The notes under the pieces: generated by a model
Told to the model about the DNA's origin: nothing
Databases searched by the model: none
Seen by the model: the letters and a program-made list of their open reading frames with translations, nothing else
Made by a program: the position numbers and the translations under genes
Origin: an uncultured delta proteobacterium
Lineage (GTDB): Bacteria > Desulfobacterota > Desulfovibrionia > Desulfovibrionales > Desulfovibrionaceae
Direction of reading: 5' to 3'
Length of the DNA: 64,000 nucleotides
Assembly: GCA_903835685.1 (NCBI GenBank)
Contig: CAILNX010000058.1
Coordinates: forward strand, 34,276 to 98,275
Shown: piece by piece, positions 61,959 to 64,000 of the stretch
Layout: the number at the start of each line of letters is the position of its first letter
Numbering within the stretch: position 1 is the first letter of the stretch

Positions 61959-62648
61959 ATGCGCATCGAATGTACCGGCTGCGGCCAGGCCATGAACGTG
62001 CCGGACGACCGGCTGCCCGCCGTGCCCAAATTCATGGTCCGCTGCCCCAAATGCCAGCAGGAAATCACCGTGGAGCGCCCGGAGTTCGCGGCCCAGGCTG
62101 TTCAGGAGCACGAGCACGGCCAGGCCGAATCAGCGGCCCCGGCCGCCGCCACGCCGCCCCCTCCGCCTCCGCCTCCCCCGGGACCCGATATCCCGGCCGG
62201 TCTGGAGCCGGAAATCTTTCCGCCCGGGGCCAAGGTGGCCTTCGTGTCCCTGGCCGACACGGCCTGGCGCGAGGGGGCCGAGGCCTTCCTGAAGGAGCAG
62301 GGGTATGCCTTGAGCGAGGCCGAAAGCCCGGGCGAGGCCGTGGGCAAGCTGCGGCTCAACCACTACGACCTGCTCCTTTTGGACCAGGGCGAGACCGGCC
62401 GGACCATCCTGACCGAGATCGCCACCTGGAGCGGGCTCAAGCGCCGGGAGGCCAACATCGTGCTGGTGGGCCAGGGCGCGCCCAGCCTGGACCCTAAGGC
62501 CTCGTTCGAGAACGGGGTGAACAACTGGCTCGCCCTGGACGACGCGGGCCGGGCCGCCGATCTCCTGGGGCAAGCCCTGGAGGCCTACACCCTGTATTAC
62601 CAGCCCCTGACCCAGGCCCAGACACAGGCCGGGGCCAGGGCGAAATAG
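61959..62648 (+). CDS. Zinc-ribbon protein with a receiver-like domain
   Basis: 229 residues. An N-terminal zinc ribbon (CTGCGQAM and CPKCQQEI), of the MJ0042 type, is followed by a proline-rich linker with a run of nine Pro and a C-terminal domain with receiver-like strand order. It keeps only part of the acidic pocket (LLLLDQGETG), so phosphorylation is doubtful. It starts 22 bases after the second PilT-type gene and may belong to the same unit. Confidence 0.75.
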   Translation: MRIECTGCGQAMNVPDDRLPAVPKFMVRCPKCQQEITVERPEFAAQAVQEHEHGQAESAAPAAATPPPPPPPPPGPDIPAGLEPEIFPPGAKVAFVSLADTAWREGAEAFLKEQGYALSEAESPGEAVGKLRLNHYDLLLLDQGETGRTILTEIATWSGLKRREANIVLVGQGAPSLDPKASFENGVNNWLALDDAGRAADLLGQALEAYTLYYQPLTQAQTQAGARAK

Positions 62649-62731
62649 GCCGGACCCGGGCCTAAGACCGGGAGGACGGGGAGCGGGCGCTTCAAGAGAG
62701 TGGCCGGTTTCACGGCCGAAGAAAAAACACC

Positions 62732-62760
62732 AGGCCCTGGCGCAAGCGTCAGGGCCTTTT
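62732..62760 (+). terminator. Terminator after the PilT-type gene unit
   Basis: A stem of about 12 pairs (AGGCCCTGGCGC with GCGTCAGGGCCT) and a very tight AA loop is followed by TTTT. It lies about 84 bases past the end of the zinc-ribbon/receiver gene. Confidence 0.8.
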
Positions 62761-62783
62761 CGTTTGGGGCGGACGGGCCAGGA

Positions 62784-62900
62784 TCAGATGGGGGCCAGGA
62801 GAAGGAGGTCGCCCGCGACCCGCGCCCATATGAGCAGGGTGACGATGAGGCTGGCGAGCAATATGGCCGTGTCCGTGGGCATGGTGGCAAGGGAATTCAT
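62784..62900 (-). CDS. Possible 38-residue single-helix membrane protein
   Basis: A 38-codon frame with a good ribosome site (GGGAGG, 5 bases before the ATG at 62900). It encodes MNSLATMPTDT followed by a clear membrane helix (AILLASLIVTLLIWARVAG) and LLLLAPI. No family recognised. It may be part of a longer open frame reaching 63173, but the internal start has the stronger signal. It could be a small envelope peptide or a random frame. Confidence 0.45.
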   Translation of the reverse strand: MNSLATMPTDTAILLASLIVTLLIWARVAGDLLLLAPI

Positions 62901-63179
62901 GGACGCCTCCCGAAGGGCGACCGGCGGCGCAGGGGACCCGCGCTTGTTCCGGCCTGGGTATGCGAGGATACTCGGGCAGGGTTGTTGCCGGGTCATGACG
63001 GCGGGGTGAAGAAGGGGGGCGGTTTGGTGAAGGGAGGGGCAGGGGGGATTGCCCGCGCCGGTCAGGTACTCGTGGGCCGCCGGGGAGTCCTGGAACTGGC
63101 CCTGCATGGCCTGGTTGCTGTCCTTGGAACAAAGAAGACCCCGGAGTGTCAGGGGAATACTCGCTCTGTACAAATATTG
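62901..63179. other. Gap with a possible gene remnant
   Basis: No complete gene is seen. On the minus strand a frame open from 63173 contains a protein-like stretch (NQAMQGQFQDSPAAHEYLTG) that soon turns into low-complexity Pro-rich sequence. It has no ribosome site. It could be the remains of a gene cut by the neighbouring AT-rich segment. The base composition changes sharply at about 63165. Confidence 0.35.
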
Positions 63180-63788
63180 TTAGAATGGATTATCTTTTTT
63201 AGGCCAATCTTTTGAGCAGTAACCTGTGTAGTTAACATGAATATAGTATGCATTTCCAGATATAAATTTTGCATGGCGGTATAATTTATTTTCTGCTTCA
63301 CAGCCTGTTGTTTCAGTGCAACATTCATATGTGCTTATTTCGTCAAACGATGACCATAGTTCATTCTTGCCGTCTTTATTAAATTTTTCCTCTTCGATAA
63401 ATAATTTTAATCCGGAATCAAATTGCATATTTTTGTTAACAAGGTGACTTTTTGTGCACTTTATCATCGGTAGAACTTGGCTTTTGTGAGCAAATATTTC
63501 AATGTCTTCTAGTACGGAATATTGAGTAAATACAATGGCTGTTGTGTCGGTTTGATTGCTTGAAGTGTAGCACACATAGCTTAGTGGGTGATTGTTTGGC
63601 ATGTATATTGTTGCGTTACCAAATATTTTAAATACGTCTTCAAACGAATGATTTAACAATTGAATGCCTGCAATTCTGATCCTTTTTTCGTCTATTCCAT
63701 CGCATCGTGTGCTGCATCTTTTATTTTCAGCGTATGTTGTTGAAGATATTAGCAAAATAACTGCAATATAGGAAAGAATAGTTTTCAT
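63180..63788 (-). CDS. Unrecognised secreted cysteine-containing protein, AT-rich
   Basis: 202 residues. A signal peptide (about 1-20, ILLISSTTYA) is followed by a mature part with eight cysteines (CSTRC, YVC, IKC, ECC, GC and GYC), many Lys/Asn/Ser/Tyr residues and no family I recognise. The ribosome site (AGGAGG) is well placed. Codon choice is AT-rich and unlike every other gene in the window, which suggests recent acquisition. Disulfides would need the periplasm or outside. Function unknown. Confidence 0.8.
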   Translation of the reverse strand: MKTILSYIAVILLISSTTYAENKRCSTRCDGIDEKRIRIAGIQLLNHSFEDVFKIFGNATIYMPNNHPLSYVCYTSSNQTDTTAIVFTQYSVLEDIEIFAHKSQVLPMIKCTKSHLVNKNMQFDSGLKLFIEEEKFNKDGKNELWSSFDEISTYECCTETTGCEAENKLYRHAKFISGNAYYIHVNYTGYCSKDWPKKDNPF

Positions 63789-63921
63789 CGCAACCTCCTG
63801 CCTTTATAATATCCTCTCAATGAATAAGCTGTAATTTTGATAATGTTTAATTGAAAATATTGATTTATTTGGGCGGCATGGCCCTGCCGCCCGTTATATC
63901 TTATCGCTTTTAGCCTAATGT
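63789..63921. other. AT-rich gap with a GC-rich hairpin
   Basis: The gap is AT-rich except for an exact 8-bp hairpin at 63871-63892 (GGGCGGCA/TGCCGCCC, loop TGGCCC). It follows the stop of the gene entering from the right by 30 bases. No T-run follows on the minus strand, so its role as terminator is uncertain. Confidence 0.5.
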
Positions 63922-64000
63922 TTATTTGCTTATCACCCGAATAATATGCCCGACTTTAATATTATCTTGAATGTCGTCTGGTAAAATTATGCAGCCTTCC
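63922..64000 (-). CDS. C-terminal end of a gene entering from the right
   Basis: The minus-strand frame is open from the edge to TAA at 63922-63924 and encodes the last 25 residues EGCIILPDDI...VGHIIRVISK. Its amino acid and base usage match the neighbouring AT-rich secreted-protein gene on the same strand. Too short to assign. It is followed by a hairpin. Confidence 0.45.
   Translation of the reverse strand, partial: EGCIILPDDIQDNIKVGHIIRVISK

Noticed and set aside
59630..62068. An 812-codon open frame on the minus strand
   Set aside because: It is antisense to the two PilT-type ATPase genes and shows His/Gln/Gly-rich reverse-frame composition.
63871..63892. GC-rich hairpin in the AT-rich patch as a classical terminator
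   Set aside because: The stem is perfect, but no T-run follows on the strand of the adjacent gene end, so it was kept only as part of the gap description.
1..64000. CRISPR arrays, tRNA or rRNA genes, insertion sequences, prophage
   Set aside because: No regularly spaced repeats, no cloverleaf-like sequences and no transposase, integrase or phage structural genes were recognised. A dedicated tRNA scan was not possible.

Overview
The window is about 64 kb of GC-rich bacterial DNA, apart from an AT-rich patch in the last ~830 bases. Gene content points to a motile sulfate-reducing bacterium of the Desulfovibrionales (Desulfovibrio-like). This rests on a four-subunit group 3b-type [NiFe] hydrogenase with hypCDE, ferredoxin-type proteins, a NIL-domain ferredoxin, an rpoN-hpf-ptsN-rapZ cluster ending in a mannose-type EIIA, a split purine enzyme (IMP cyclohydrolase alone), bacteriohemerythrin, CheZ/CheV and many two-component genes. 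No rRNA, tRNA, CRISPR array, insertion sequence or prophage was seen.

Layout. 0-5 kb (- strand): the 5' part of a PAS sensor, then hydBGDA. 5-11 kb: MltA, a SEC-C protein, a zinc-ribbon membrane protein, a fumarylacetoacetate-hydrolase-family enzyme, an HDOD protein, NADH dehydrogenase II and an HsdR-N-like protein. 11.6-19.2 kb (- strand): nine closely spaced genes encoding a TauE/SafE exporter, a small membrane protein, a degenerate sigma-54 activator-like PAS protein, a NifX-like protein and a set of kinases, receivers and a kinase-like phosphotransfer protein. They lie behind a candidate sigma-54 promoter next to palindromes and a divergent, intact sigma-54 activator gene. 20-24 kb (- strand): ferredoxin, solute-binding protein, YchF-like GTPase, thioesterase, HD/HD-GYP protein. 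24.6-31.1 kb (+): ileS-lspA-lgt and a chain of overlapping genes, then a NIL-ferredoxin coupled to cheZ. 31-40 kb: RAM-domain protein, hemerythrin, nadCAB, rpoN-hpf-ptsN-rapZ-EIIA. 40-45 kb: EamA transporter, YciI, small membrane protein, Dus, cyclophilin, IMP cyclohydrolase, TPR protein. 45-52.7 kb (+): flgBC-fliEFGHI behind a sigma-54 promoter, then cheV behind a sigma-28-like promoter. 52.7-58.9 kb (- strand): hypCDE, putA and an Lrp regulator. 59-62.6 kb (+): TPR lipoprotein, two tandem PilT-type ATPases, a zinc-ribbon/receiver-like protein. 62.7-64 kb: a 38-codon membrane ORF, a possible gene remnant and an AT-rich patch with an unrecognised secreted protein.

How parts fit together. HypCDE would assemble the metal centre of [NiFe] hydrogenases such as the one at the left edge. 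RpoN, encoded near 36 kb, is the sigma factor for the predicted promoters of the exporter-kinase operon and the flagellar operon. CheZ and CheV feed the same motility system. The most interesting candidate system is the exporter-kinase operon at 11.6-19.5 kb. It combines a complete histidine kinase, two single receivers, a receiver-kinase hybrid, a DHp-only protein reminiscent of Spo0B/ChpT phosphotransferases, and an AAA+ protein that has lost its sigma-54 contact motif.
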